This document shows, one piece after another, positions 36,916-46,468 of a stretch of 64,000 nt of DNA. This DNA is from Protula sp. h YS-2021 (Eukaryota; Annelida; Polychaeta; Sabellida; Serpulidae). The notes below the pieces were generated by a model that searched no databases, was not told where the DNA came from, and saw only the letters and a program-made list of their open reading frames with translations. Both the position numbers and the translations under genes were made by a program. Each line of letters starts with the position of its first letter. Within the stretch, counting starts at the first letter, position 1. The stretch spans positions 48,984,490 to 49,048,489 of the forward strand of contig OX457024.1 in assembly GCA_949752745.1 (NCBI GenBank), written 5' to 3'.

Positions 36916-37163
36916 CAATTGACGATTCGGTGTTGTTGTTTTCCCGCCAAATTTTTACAGAAGTTAGAAAAGGCGGACCTTTTCTGTAGGTGACAGACAA
37001 TTCAGTACTTTGTGCTTCGAGTCAAAGACAGCCACGTGTCTTAGACGTGGGGAGGTAGAAGCAAAGATCCATTTACAGATAAAAAAAGGTACATTCTTGG
37101 AGTTTGGCCACGAATTTCACGTCTTTGAAAACTCTTTTAAACTTATGTTTTGAACAAATTTAT

Positions 37164-37470
37164 CTAAACTTGTTTGTTTTCTTTAAGCTTTCTTTGTTCC
37201 TGTTTTAGTAATTCCGTATACAATACATCCTCCCTCCCAAGTACTATGTACGGGATCACCCCGTGTTCCCCATTGGCATTTCTGTGATTACAGTATATGA
37301 CGTATTTGACCACTGCTACGTCATCATTTTCTGAAAGAATCTGTAGGTCGAACATGAATTTTATGGTCGCCGGTCCAACAGGTAAACGCTTGAAAACGTG
37401 GAATCCCGGCACTGCATGGAAGCGTACCGCGTGTGCTCCAGCACTATTGCCTATTTATGTAGAAGCCATA
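37164..37470 (-). other. Unidentified open frame (possible exon)
   Basis: An open minus-strand frame of about 90-100 codons ends in a Lys/Gln-rich tail and stop at 37164. It lacks an ATG, and the earliest conventional start would be GTG at 37412. It has mixed composition, unlike the repeat frames around it (for example KFMFDLQILSENDDVAVV). I recognise no family. It could be the last exon of a host gene or a chance frame. Confidence 0.25.
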
Positions 37471-37499
37471 ATCGATTTAGTGTGAACTCTTTGCTACCT

Positions 37500-38160
37500 T
37501 TTGAACTTTGTGTTACCTGTTTTGGAATGTCATAGTTCTAGCCTGTAACATATACATACAGCGGCGTGCCATATTATTATAAACAAACATGGCGGCGACG
37601 TTCGCAATAACGTTGAAACGCACGTTTTAAATTTAAAAATTTTAAAATTTAAAAATCATTGTTCTTGGGCAATTTAAAACATAAAATCTTACCTCAGTAC
37701 TTGGTGATAAAACCCTTTGCTGTTATAATTTGCAACATTCGCCTCGGCAACGAGTTGTACAAACTTTTAATAAACACTAATGCGATTCCTTGCCATACAT
37801 CCCGAACTTCAGCTTCCACTTCCGTTTTTGCATATAAAATGTCTCTGATAAATTTGGTCGTCCTCGCCCTTCGCGTGACAAGGTTTTGACGAAAAAAAAA
37901 GAATCATACGGAAACACTTTACGGAATCGTACGAATTCAATAAACTGGTGTAATAAATACATTTTTTCATACATTTACCCTCTCCTCCAGTGTTATTTAC
38001 TAGTTAAACAGATTATCCAGTCCCAGTACCCGTGTTCACAACTGCACTGGTCCTCTGTCTGGGTCCTGTGTGAACACGGTACCTAGTTCACATTGGTCAC
38101 CTGCCACATAGTTGAGTAATGGTGCACGTGATTATTTGTACTGTCTTTGAACAGATTTAG
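37500..38160. other. Spacer with a small hairpin
   Basis: Nothing gene-like. A hairpin is formed by 'ccgtgttcaca' (38028) and 'tgtgaacacgg' (38070). Confidence 0.4.
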
Positions 38161-38164
38161 TAGT

Positions 38165-38345
38165 TGATAAATGGGCTCCGAAAACAGGAAGTGACGCCAT
38201 AATGACGTCATAGGGCGTTTTCGGACCCCATGGGGCTCCGAAAACAGTGACGTCATATAATGACGTCACAGGCTCTTTTAGAACCAACGTTGGTTCTGAG
38301 TCACCTGTCAGTCATCGTGACGTCATCAGTCACGTGACCTGTCAA
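38165..38345. repeat. Palindrome-rich TGACGTCA cluster
   Basis: Several TGACGTCA or near copies occur with 'gaaccaacgttggttc' and 'ggctccgaaaacag'. A related cluster lies between the two RING-like genes at 45750-45885. TGACGTCA is the consensus CREB/ATF site, but function here is untested. Confidence 0.6.
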
Positions 38346-38360
38346 TCATCATCGGTCATG

Positions 38361-38380
38361 TGACCCTAACCCTAACCCTA
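38361..38380. repeat. Short telomere-like (CCCTAA)n
   Basis: Three 'ccctaa' units, matching the common metazoan telomere hexamer. Too short to indicate a telomere. Confidence 0.6.
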
Positions 38381-38414
38381 TATGAGGATTGTTTTCCAGA
38401 GCATTAACCTTACG

Positions 38415-38487
38415 TCCCGAGTAGCTCACCTGGTAAAGCATGGGACTCTTGAGCGGGAGATTGGTGGTTCGATCCCACCCCTGGGCA
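38415..38487 (+). tRNA. tRNA-like sequence (CTT position; probable pseudogene or SINE head)
   Basis: The 73-nt spacing fits a tRNA template. The A box (TAGCTCACCTGG) and B box (GGTTCGATCCC) are intact and the T arm pairs perfectly (GGTGG/CCACC). The nominal anticodon is CTT. The anticodon stem does not pair and the acceptor stem has mismatches, so I doubt it is a working tRNA. It sits at the head of a minisatellite and resembles the two copies inside the E1 arms. Confidence 0.5.
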
Positions 38488-38489
38488 AC

Positions 38490-39045
38490 ATTCCTACCAT
38501 CTGTCTATCATACCTCTATGTGAGGACCCACCCTGAGTCAACCATGTGAGGACCCCCTTGGGTGCTCCATATGAGGACCCACCCCCTCCCTCCCTGGGTC
38601 CTCCATGTGAGGACTTCCACCATCTGTCTATCATACCTCCATGTGTGGACCCCCCTCCCTGGGTCCTCCATGTGAGGACTTCCACCATCTGTCTATCATA
38701 CCTCCATGTGAGGACCCCCTCCCTGGGTCCTCCATGTGAGGACTTCCACCATCTGTCTATCATACCCCCTATGTGAGGCCCCCCCCCCTCCCTGGGTCCT
38801 CCACGTGAGGACTTCCACCATCTGTCTATCATACCTCCATGTGAGGCCCCCCTCCCTGGGTCCTCCGTGTGAGGACTTCCACCATCTGTCTATCCTACCT
38901 CCATGTGAGGACCCCCTCCCTGGGTCCTCCATGTGAGGACTTCCAGCATCTGTCTATCATACCTCCATGTGAGGCCTCCCTCCCTGGGTCCTCCATGTGA
39001 GGACTTCCACCATCTGTCTATCATACCTCCATGTGAGGCCCCCTA
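38490..39045. repeat. ~64-bp minisatellite
   Basis: About nine units of 'cttccaccatctgtctatca' + 'tacctccatgtgaggacc' + 'ccctccctgggtcctccatg' + 'tgagga'. The last units run into the outer end of the E1 left arm. A trace of the same phrase lies at the outer end of the right arm (44765-44800). Confidence 0.85.
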
Positions 39046-39334
39046 GCACGTGATTCATCAGCCTTTAAAAGCACATTGTGTGTGCACAAGTGTTCCATTC
39101 TTGCTGTGGCTGCTGTTGGATACACATGGATTTTTTTTTGGGACAGGGGCGAAGAGCACACGCCATTGACAGGAACGTATTTGAATGGCACGCGCACCAT
39201 TCACATAAGAAGGTGTTTGAAAGACAAGCTTCTCCCATTCACAAGATGTGTTTGAATGATAAGCTTCTCCCATTCACAACTTGTGATCAAATGGGAGAAC
39301 CAGCTCCGCTCCATTCAAAGACGTGATCAGCCCA

Positions 39335-39530
39335 CATACTATGTGACTATGTGACTCTATGTGACACTATGCGACACTATGTTACACTATGTGACACTAT
39401 GTGACATTATATGACTATGTGACACTATGTGACACTATGTGACACTATGTTACACTATGTGACATTATGTGACTATGTGACACTATGTGACACTATGTGA
39501 CATCATATGACTATGTGACACCATGTGAGG
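39335..39530. repeat. 'ctatgtgacac' minisatellite (left arm)
   Basis: 10-11-bp units of 'ctatgtgaca'. The mirrored array is at 44352-44500. Confidence 0.85.
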
Positions 39531-39600
39531 ACTATGTAAGGGCTATGTGAGGACAATTAGTCTCACTATGTATGTAATTATCAGATCGTTCACCAGACCT

Positions 39601-39673
39601 GCCCTGTTAGCTCACCTGGTAGAGCATGAGACTCGTGGGCGGAAGATTGGTGGTTCGATCCCACCTATGGGCA
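39601..39673 (+). tRNA. tRNA-like sequence in E1 left arm (CGT position)
   Basis: Exactly 73 nt in the canonical arm spacing. D stem GCTC/GAGC and T arm GGTGG/CCACC pair fully, and the acceptor pairs at GCCC/GGGC. A and B boxes are intact. The nominal anticodon is CGT. The anticodon stem does not pair, so it may act only as a polymerase III promoter or be a tRNA-derived relic. It is followed by T-rich DNA that could serve as a pol III terminator. Confidence 0.55.
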
Positions 39674-39879
39674 AACATAACTTTTTGTTTCGTTTTTTTT
39701 TTTGTTTGTTTTGTTTTGTTTCTTTTGTTGTTTTTTTTTGTTTCTTTGTTTGTTTTTTGGTTTTTTCTTAACATAGTGACCATATTTCTATAACTATTTG
39801 CACTGATAATATTTAATTAGTCATACTTCAGTGGTTCTATTACACTAACCACTCACACACACAAAGTGTAGGAATAAGT

Positions 39880-40095
39880 ATATGAAAGACCTCATAGCGT
39901 GGAAACGAACAATAAATTTGAGAGCAAAAGACTTCAGAGCGTGAGAACGATCAATAAATTTGAGAACATCAAAGACCACAGAGCGTGAGAACGATCAATA
40001 AATTTGAGAACATCAAATGCCTAGAGCGTGGGAACGATCAATAAATTTGAGAGCGAAAGACTTCAGATCGTGGGAACGATCAATAAATTTGATAA
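39880..40095. repeat. ~44-bp repeat (left arm)
   Basis: Five units of 'gagcgtgagaacgatcaata' + 'aatttgagaacatcaaagac'. Mirrored at 43795-44120. Confidence 0.8.
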
Positions 40096-40139
40096 GGAAT
40101 GAGATTTTCCCCGCGCTAAGTGTAATGTTATGTTTTATG

Positions 40140-40440
40140 TTATAGTAGTGGGAAAATGGTGGTTCTAAAGCGCATTTAAAAATTTAGTTTTTGAAAACAT
40201 ATGATGTATAAAATAAGTTTTAGCACTTTACCATGCTACTAATTCGAATGCTTTGAAGTCATAGTAGGGGAAAAACGATGCTTCTAGACCAACTTTAACA
40301 AATTTAGTTTTTGAAAACATATAATGTATAAAATAAGTTTGGACATTTTACCAAGCTACTTATTTGAATACTCTGAAGTCATAGTAGTGAGAAAATCAGG
40401 GCTTTAAACCAACTTTAACAAATTTAGTTTTTGACACCAT
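40140..40440. repeat. ~120-bp repeat (left arm)
   Basis: Three units sharing 'atttagtttttgaaaacata' and 'gaagtcatagtag'. Mirrored, with a further copy, at 43345-43760. Confidence 0.75.
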
Positions 40441-40736
40441 ATTATGCCATGGTATGCGGGAAAATTTGAGATTTTTGCATATTTACACGTTTCAGACGAT
40501 TCTGCCACTTGGTTGCTGGTTGGCTGTTGGAAACTGGGAAGTGAAAATGTGGTTAGTTATGTAGGAAGATCGCGCCTATTCAAACATGTGTTCGAATGGC
40601 AAGCCCCATTCAAAGACGTGTTCGAATGGCAAGCCCATTCGAAACACGTGTTCGAATTATTTTTGGAACATATTACGTCATGGTATTGTTCAACAATTTT
40701 TTGAACAAGTTCAACAATTGTTCAACAAATTGTTCG

Positions 40737-40834
40737 ACAAGTTGCTCAGCATGTTCAACATGTTCAATATGTTCAACATGTTCAGCATGTTCAACATGTT
40801 GTTCAACATGTTCAACAAATTGTTGTATATAAAG
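40737..40834 (+). promoter_or_regulatory. E1 left-arm promoter with GTTCAACAT cluster
   Basis: A dense run of GTTCAACAT/ATGTTGAAC half-sites is followed at 40826-40834 by TATATAAAG. This lies ~55 bp before the ATG of the zinc-finger frame at 40887 and fires inward. The mirror promoter is at 42947-43080. Confidence 0.65.
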
Positions 40835-40886
40835 CTATGTTTAAAGATTTTTTCATCTTTTGAAAAGTTTAGGTTGAACCGAAAGG

Positions 40887-40952
40887 ATGTATAAATGCAA
40901 CATTTGTTCGAAATCTTACAATTTGCCACAAAGTCACAAAGTTTTTTTCTAA
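40887..40952 (+). pseudogene. Truncated zinc-finger start (left arm)
   Basis: Opens with the same first 12 residues as the right-arm zinc-finger gene (MYKCNICSKSYN), then diverges at the arm boundary and stops after 21 codons. It shows that the arm duplication includes the 5' end of a gene. Confidence 0.6.
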
Positions 40953-41280
40953 ACATATTGGGGCATAGTGTGTCCAACCTCGAGTGTGACAACTCCCTAT
41001 AGAGCATAAAAGGCACCTGCCCTCAGACGTAACACACATTCTGTATCAAGATACTGAAGAGTGAAAATATCTGCAGTGAGTGAAGAACAACTGCCATCTA
41101 TGGCAATACCTGCAGAAAATTTCATAGTAAAGCCTGAGACAATACCTACAGCAAAGTCTAAGGTAATGCCCATGGTAAAGTCTAAGGTGAAGTCACTACC
41201 AATGTGGCAGCATTAAAAGCAACCACATTTTAGAAAGATAAAAAGAGATGAGTTAACAGCTAGGACGGCGCCGTGTAAAA

Positions 41281-41650
41281 TGCGAAAAATTAAGACAGAG
41301 CCTAATATGAAGCGAGAACTGGAGCATAAAGCTGATACCACCAAGTCCAGGAAGAAGATGCGTGTAGACGATTCACCGGTTATGAAACCCAGTAATGGAG
41401 AAACATATGTTAAAATGGTGAAATATCAACAGAAAGTGATGGTTAACATTCGTAAATATATTACGAATCATGCATCTGGGAGGTTATATCCTACCAAGAA
41501 GGGAATTTTGTTGTTATTAAAAAACTGGTAAATGCTGAAGAAGCAAATGGCGTCAGTGGCTCTCATGCTTCAGAAAATGGATGTGTATAAATGCAGTAAC
41601 TGTCAGAAGATGTTTGAGTAGAAAGTCATTGAGCGAGACGACTGTATGCA
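41281..41650 (+). pseudogene. PC4-like protein, broken
   Basis: An 83-codon frame with a Lys/Arg-rich N-terminus and a PC4 (transcription coactivator p15) fold pattern: ETYVKMVKY, VNIRKYI, TKKGILL. It is closely related to the intact protein at 51968. The frame stops just after the Trp of the fold, where the relative continues through a Lys-rich helix. Reading on in the same frame gives more related residues and a CxxC half-finger before another stop. A TATA-like box (cataaaagg) lies at 41004. PC4 binds single-stranded DNA; here function is probably lost. Confidence 0.6.
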
Positions 41651-42152
41651 GTTTTAACAGTATGACTATGAAATGAATTAACATTATCTATGTTGATGTG
41701 AAGTCAGTTTTTATAACATTTGTAAACTTATCAATTTAAGTTCTTATGAGTGGGTACATGTATTAGCATAATATGTATTTGAAATATTTTTGTTTTTTAT
41801 CATAATTACAAATATTTGTAATATTTAATAAAAGAAACACATATGATGCTTTTTAACTTATTTATTTTTCTCATACAATACTTGAATATAATACATAATA
41901 ATAAAATACTTGAATATAATACATAGTGATACAATACTGGAATATAATACATAATAATACCATATTAATTATAATACATAATATATGATATATCATGTAT
42001 GGTTTACGTGTGAATTCACACCGCACCAGGGACCTTAGCCTCTCGCAACTTCATATTTTGTAAAGCAAGACATATATTAATACACAACGCTTAAGTTAAT
42101 AAAATATTACAACATTTACAAAGTCTTTATTATAAAGTTTAGTCAAATAAGA

Positions 42153-42894
42153 CTATTTTTCTTCATCTGTTTCACTCTGTTGCACCTCACTGTCCATGCC
42201 ACTTTCTTCATCACTGCTGTCATCCTCCTCCTGCTCCATATCTAGTAGTTCCTCAAGGAATGCATTGTTTTTCCTTATAGCCGCCTTTAGTGCCTTTGAA
42301 TACTTATAATGTTTTTCATCAACAAAGTAATTAAAGTTCTCTAAAATCTTTTGATAATGTTGGCTTTGTTCTAGACGTTGGGTATATTTGAATAGTCTCA
42401 TAAACAGTCGTTTTAGTCCATGCTTATAAATGGGTTAAAGGTCATAACTTGCTATTTCACGCTCATCTTCAAGTCCTTGTCCTTCATATTCTAAATCCGT
42501 TTCTTGAAATTTGTCATCATAGTCAAAGTAGACTTCGTGAACCATATCATGCCAAACAGAGTCTTTTTCTGACTCACTTTCAGAGTCTGTTTCTGACTCA
42601 CTTTCAGAACTTCTATCAACAGCATCGTAACCACACTGCTCCATATGTTTGAGCACAGCTTCTTCGCTGTTGTATAATGGACCACATTCTGTACAAGCAT
42701 GTACATTCTTTTCACTCATGTTGACGCTTTGACTTTCCAAAAGAAGACTCATCTAAAGTTTCCGTGAAAGGTAGTTTTACAGGGTTTTCCATATCCGATT
42801 CCATATCCACTTCTGAAGTGTGAGCATCCTTTAAGTGTCTTTTAACACTTTGTGGCCAATTGTAAGATTTCGAACAAATGTTGCATTTATACAT
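42153..42894 (-). pseudogene. Two-finger C2H2 protein, broken
   Basis: Starts at the ATG at 42894, ~53 bp after the right-arm TATA. First finger C-x2-C-x12-H-x4-H (residues 4-25), then an acidic linker. A frame change near 42740 leads to a second finger-like motif (CTEC...HMEQC) and a Ser/Glu-rich stretch. A stop at 42435 is followed in the same frame by ~80 further codons ending in an acidic tail at 42153. One frameshift and one stop therefore split what was probably a single regulatory DNA-binding gene. I give the breaks only. Confidence 0.55.
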
Positions 42895-42946
42895 CCTTTC
42901 GGTTCAACCTACACTTTTCAAATGATGAGAAAGTCTTTAAGCATAG

Positions 42947-43080
42947 CTTTATATACAACAATTTGTTGCACAACAACTTGCTGAACATGTTGAACAACAT
43001 GTTGAACAACATGTTGAACATGTTGAACAACACGTTGAACATGCTGAACATGTTGAACAATTTGTTGAACAATTGTTGAA
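42947..43080 (-). promoter_or_regulatory. E1 right-arm promoter with GTTCAACAT cluster
   Basis: Mirror of the left-arm promoter: ATGTTGAAC repeats and TATATAAAG at 42947-42955 on the minus strand, upstream of the zinc-finger ATG at 42894. Repeated palindromic 9-mers next to a TATA box suggest a binding array, possibly for the encoded finger protein (inference). Confidence 0.65.
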
Positions 43081-44276
43081 CTTGTTCAAAAGTTGTTGAA
43101 CAATACCATGACGTAATATGTTCCAAAAATAATTCGAACACGTGTTTCGAATGGGCTTGCCATTCGAACACGTCTTTGAATGGGGCTTGCCATTCGAACA
43201 CATGTTTGAATAGGCGCGATCGTCCTACATAACTAACCACATTTTCACTTCCCAGTTTCCAACAACCAACCAGCAACCAAGTGGCAGAATCGTCTGAAAC
43301 GTGTAAATATGCAAAAATCTCAAATTTTCCCGCATACCATGGCATAATATGGTGTCAAAAACTAAATTTGTTAAAGTTGGTTTAAAACCCTGATTTTCCC
43401 ACTACTATGACTTCAGAGTATTCAAATAAGTAGCTTGGTAAAATGTCAAAACTTATTTTATACATTATATGTTTTCAAAAACTAAATTTGTTAAAGTTGG
43501 TCTAGAAGCATCGTTTTTCCCCTACTATGACTTCAAAGCATTCGAATTAGTAGCATGGTAAAATTTTCAAAACTATTTTATGCATTATATGTTTTCAAAA
43601 ACTAAATGTGTTAAAAGCTGGTCTAGAAGCATCGCTTTCCCCTACTTTGACTTTAGAGCATTCGAATTAGTAGCATGGTAAAATGCTAAAACTTATTTAT
43701 ACATCATATGTTTTCCCAAAACTAAATTGTTAAATGTGTTTTAGAACCACCATTTTCCCACTATTATAACATAAAAATAACATTACACATAGCGGGAAAA
43801 TCTCGATCCTTCTCAAATTTATTGATCGTTCCCACGCTCTGTAATCTTTCACTCTCAAATTTATTGATCGTTCCCACGCTCTGTGGTCTTTGATGTTTTC
43901 AAATTTATTGATCGTTCTCACGCTCTAGGCATTTGATGTTCTCACATTTATTGATCGTGCTCACGCTCTGTGGTTTTTGATGTTCTCAAATTTATTGATC
44001 GTTCCCACGCTCTAGGCCTTCGATGTTCTCAAATTTATTGATCATTCTCACGCTCTGTGGTTTTTTGATGCTCTCTAATTTATTGATCGTTCCCACGCTC
44101 TGAGGTCTTTCATTTACTTATTCCTACGCTTTGTGTATATGAGTGGTTACTGAAATAGAACTACTGAAATATGACTAATTAAATATTATCAGCGAAAATA
44201 GTTATAGAAATATGGTCACTATGTTAAAAAAAAACAAAAAACAAAAAAAAAAACAAAAAAAAAAGTTATGTTTGCC

Positions 44277-44349
44277 CATAGGTGGGATCGAACCACCAAT
44301 CTTCCGCCCACGAGTCCCATGCTCTACCAGGTGAGCTAACAGGGCAGGT
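44277..44349 (-). tRNA. tRNA-like sequence in E1 right arm (CGT position)
   Basis: Mirror copy of 39601-39673 with one or two base differences. Pol III A and B boxes are kept. The same unpaired anticodon stem argues against an active tRNA. Confidence 0.55.
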
Positions 44350-44911
44350 CTGGTCACATAGTGTCACATAGTCACATAATGTCACATAGTGTCACATAGT
44401 CACATAATGTCACATAGTGTAAAATAGTGTCACATATTGTCACATAGTGTCACATATTTTCACATAATGTCACATAGTGTCACACAGTGTCATATAGTAA
44501 GTGGGCTGATCACGTCTTTGAATGGAGGGGAGCTAGTTCTCCCATTTGAACACATCTTGTGAATGGGAGAAGCTTGTCTTTCAAACACCTTATTATGTGA
44601 ATGGTGCGCGAGCCATTCAAATACGTTCCTGTCAATGGCGTGTGCTCTTCGCCCCTGCCCCCCCCCAAAAAAAATCCATGTGTATCCAACAGCAGCCACA
44701 GCAAGAATGGAACACTTGTGCACACACAATGTGCTTTTAAAGGCTGATGAATCACGTGCTAGGGGGTCCTCACATGGAGGACCCAGGGGGGTCATCACAT
44801 GGTATATGTGCTTTGGGGTGGGGTGGGGTGGGCTGGGGGTCCCCTATACTATATAATTGCTGGCTATATCATTTCTTGCTTCACAACCGCTTTCAACTTT
44901 ATGCTGTCAAC

Positions 44912-45607
44912 ATGGAGTGCTACTTTGCGCTAGAACTCGCTCTAACGTTCAGAGAAATTCAAGAAGTTAATCTACCAGCTGTACTGCCAATCAGCCAACC
45001 TTTGCGATTTTACTTCTTCCAGCTGCTGCCGGACCCGGTCAACGCCTCGGTACTTTGTTTGCCGGTATTTTTTTTTGATCGCATGGTGACGATGGGGAAA
45101 CGACTGAGGAATATAGAAGACGGCCACTACCACCAAGCGTACTTCCGAACTGCCATGCTCAGGGAGGCGATTCCGTCGCGATTGGAGGAGGAAGAATACC
45201 CAGCTTGGGCCAGATTCTTCCTACAGGAAGACGTCATCCTGCGCATCGGCTGTGGATGCTTGGTAGGCGGCGACAAGGTGGTGGCAGCAGGCTGTGGCCA
45301 TCAGACGTGCCTGTATTGCGAGAATATTTGGACCTACCTAGCAGCTCTACGCCACGAGTATGGTGGCCATCAGACGTGCCTGTATTGCGAGAATATTTGG
45401 ACCTACCTAGCAGCTCTACGCCACGAGTATGGTGGCCATCAGACGTGCCTGTATTGCGAGAATATTTGGACCTACCTAGCAGCTCTACGCCACGAGTATG
45501 GTATTAGATGTCTCAGCTGCGGATTCAGAACCGATCACTTTATGTTTAATGGCCAGCAGCTGATAGAGTGCGGAAGACCTATCCAGGACGTGGTCACATT
45601 CTTTTGA
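44912..45607 (+). CDS. RING-like zinc protein with triplicated segment (copy 1)
   Basis: 231 aa from the ATG at 44912, after a TATATAAT near 44851. The N-terminal ~125 residues match the second copy (46469-47023) but no family I know. The C-terminal third carries a RING-like pattern: CGC, then CGHQTCLYC, then RCLSC, spaced as in C3HC4 E3 ligase fingers, though the first Cys of a classical RING is Arg here. A 69-bp segment (GGHQTCLYCENIW..., 23 aa) occurs three times in tandem within the finger, in frame, which should distort metal binding. A ubiquitin-ligase role is inference. Confidence 0.6.
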   Translation: MECYFALELALTFREIQEVNLPAVLPISQPLRFYFFQLLPDPVNASVLCLPVFFFDRMVTMGKRLRNIEDGHYHQAYFRTAMLREAIPSRLEEEEYPAWARFFLQEDVILRIGCGCLVGGDKVVAAGCGHQTCLYCENIWTYLAALRHEYGGHQTCLYCENIWTYLAALRHEYGGHQTCLYCENIWTYLAALRHEYGIRCLSCGFRTDHFMFNGQQLIECGRPIQDVVTFF

Positions 45608-46140
45608 ACCGGCGCCGGCAGCAGCAAACTAAGACTCCCCGGCTGCCGTTTTCAGGGCGGCCACCAACTAATACGAAATAAGCGCTATTTGTGTCATGGT
45701 GTGTGTGTGTATGCATGGGAGTGTGGGAAATGTTTGAAAAAAAAACACAGTGTGGTTGTGGTTCTAAGTCACCCCTGTGACGTCATTATGACATCACAGG
45801 TGACTCAGAACCAAGGATGGTTCTGAGTCAGCCCCTGTGACGTCAGTATGACGTCACAGATGACTCAGAATCAACGTTTTTACCCTACTAGCAATGCTGT
45901 GACAAACGAGTGGTGAATAATAGAATGGGTTGTTGTCCTCAGCAAATTTTTTCTCTTTTAGTACCGTCATAGCATGAATCATGGGAAAATGACCAATTTG
46001 CTTTATTAATTTCCATATTGGCATCTTCTCCTCAGGGTTCGGACCGACTCAGTAAAGGAGGGAAATGATCACTTTCCTATAGTTCGTCTAAATTCTCCAG
46101 TTAAAAAGTTTGTAGAAACTGTACATAGGAGTAGTATGAA
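45608..46140. other. RING-pair spacer with TGACGTCA palindromes
   Basis: 45750-45885 has four TGACGTCA-type sites between 'ggttctgagtca' phrases, like 38165-38345. 45696-45735 ('tatgcatgggagtgtggga') is inverted at 46335-46375, so similarity between the two halves extends beyond the genes. Confidence 0.6.
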
Positions 46141-46142
46141 AA

Positions 46143-46275
46143 CGTTGGTTCTACCGCACTTGCGGTAGAACCAACGTTGGTTCTACCGCAAGTGCGGTAG
46201 AACCAACGTTTGGTTCTGCTGCAGAACCAATGTTTTGCATTGCAGCAGAACCAACGTTGGTTCTGCTGCAGAATC
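46143..46275. repeat. Nested palindromes 'gttggttctaccgcaagtgc...'
   Basis: Back-to-back perfect inverted repeats: GTTGGTTCTACCGCA with TGCGGTAGAACCAAC twice, then GTTGGTTCTGCTGCA with its complement. Strong hairpin or cruciform potential. Directly followed by 'cagacggacagacgg'. Confidence 0.85.
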
Positions 46276-46468
46276 GGCAGATGGTAGACAGACGGTCAGA
46301 CGGACAGACGGACAGACAATAACTTTTTTTTTCCCATTTCCCACACTCTCATGCATACACACATATACCAACACCATGATAAATTGTTTTGCTTATTTTG
46401 TAATAAGTGGCGGCCGCTCTGAAAAGAGCAGCCTGGAGTTGAAACTCCTCACTCTTTTTGCTTCCAGT

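Larger units (their letters stand above)
39030..40936 (+). repeat. E1 left inverted-repeat arm
   Basis: From outside in: 'gtgattcatcagcctttaaa', a tRNA-like sequence, a ~44-bp repeat, three ~120-bp units, 'gtgttcgaatggcaagc' repeats, a GTTCAACAT cluster, a TATA box and the first codons of a zinc-finger gene. Each part has an inverted counterpart in the right arm. The copy differs from the right arm by an extra ~46 bp near 39230. Confidence 0.85.
39030..44770. mobile_element. E1: ~5.7-kb element with ~1.9-kb inverted terminal repeats
   Basis: Left arm ~39030-40936 and right arm ~42847-44770 are reverse complements over almost their whole length, with small indels. The ~1.9-kb centre carries decayed genes related to Polinton accessory genes: a PC4-like protein and a two-finger zinc protein. 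No transposase, integrase or polymerase lies inside, so it looks non-autonomous or deleted, possibly mobilised by a Polinton-type element. Target-site duplications could not be identified. Confidence 0.75.
42847..44770 (-). repeat. E1 right inverted-repeat arm
   Basis: Reverse complement of the left arm, with parts in mirrored order. 43100-43345 matches 40441-40700 almost base for base. It is interrupted only by small indels, so the arms are either young or kept alike by gene conversion. Confidence 0.85.

Noticed and set aside
36600..36993. His- and Ile/Phe-rich frames
   Set aside because: Direct translation of (CAT)n and (CTT)n microsatellites.
38361..38380. Telomere or chromosome end
   Set aside because: Only three hexamers, with unique and repeat sequence on both sides.
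39601..39673. Functional tRNA-Thr or tRNA-Lys gene
   Set aside because: Arm spacing and T/D arms fit but the anticodon stem does not pair in any of the three copies. Kept as tRNA-like only.
44747..44911. N-terminal extension of RING-like copy 1
   Set aside because: It runs through the E1 outer arm and a TATA box, and the ATG at 44912 matches the start of the paralogue.
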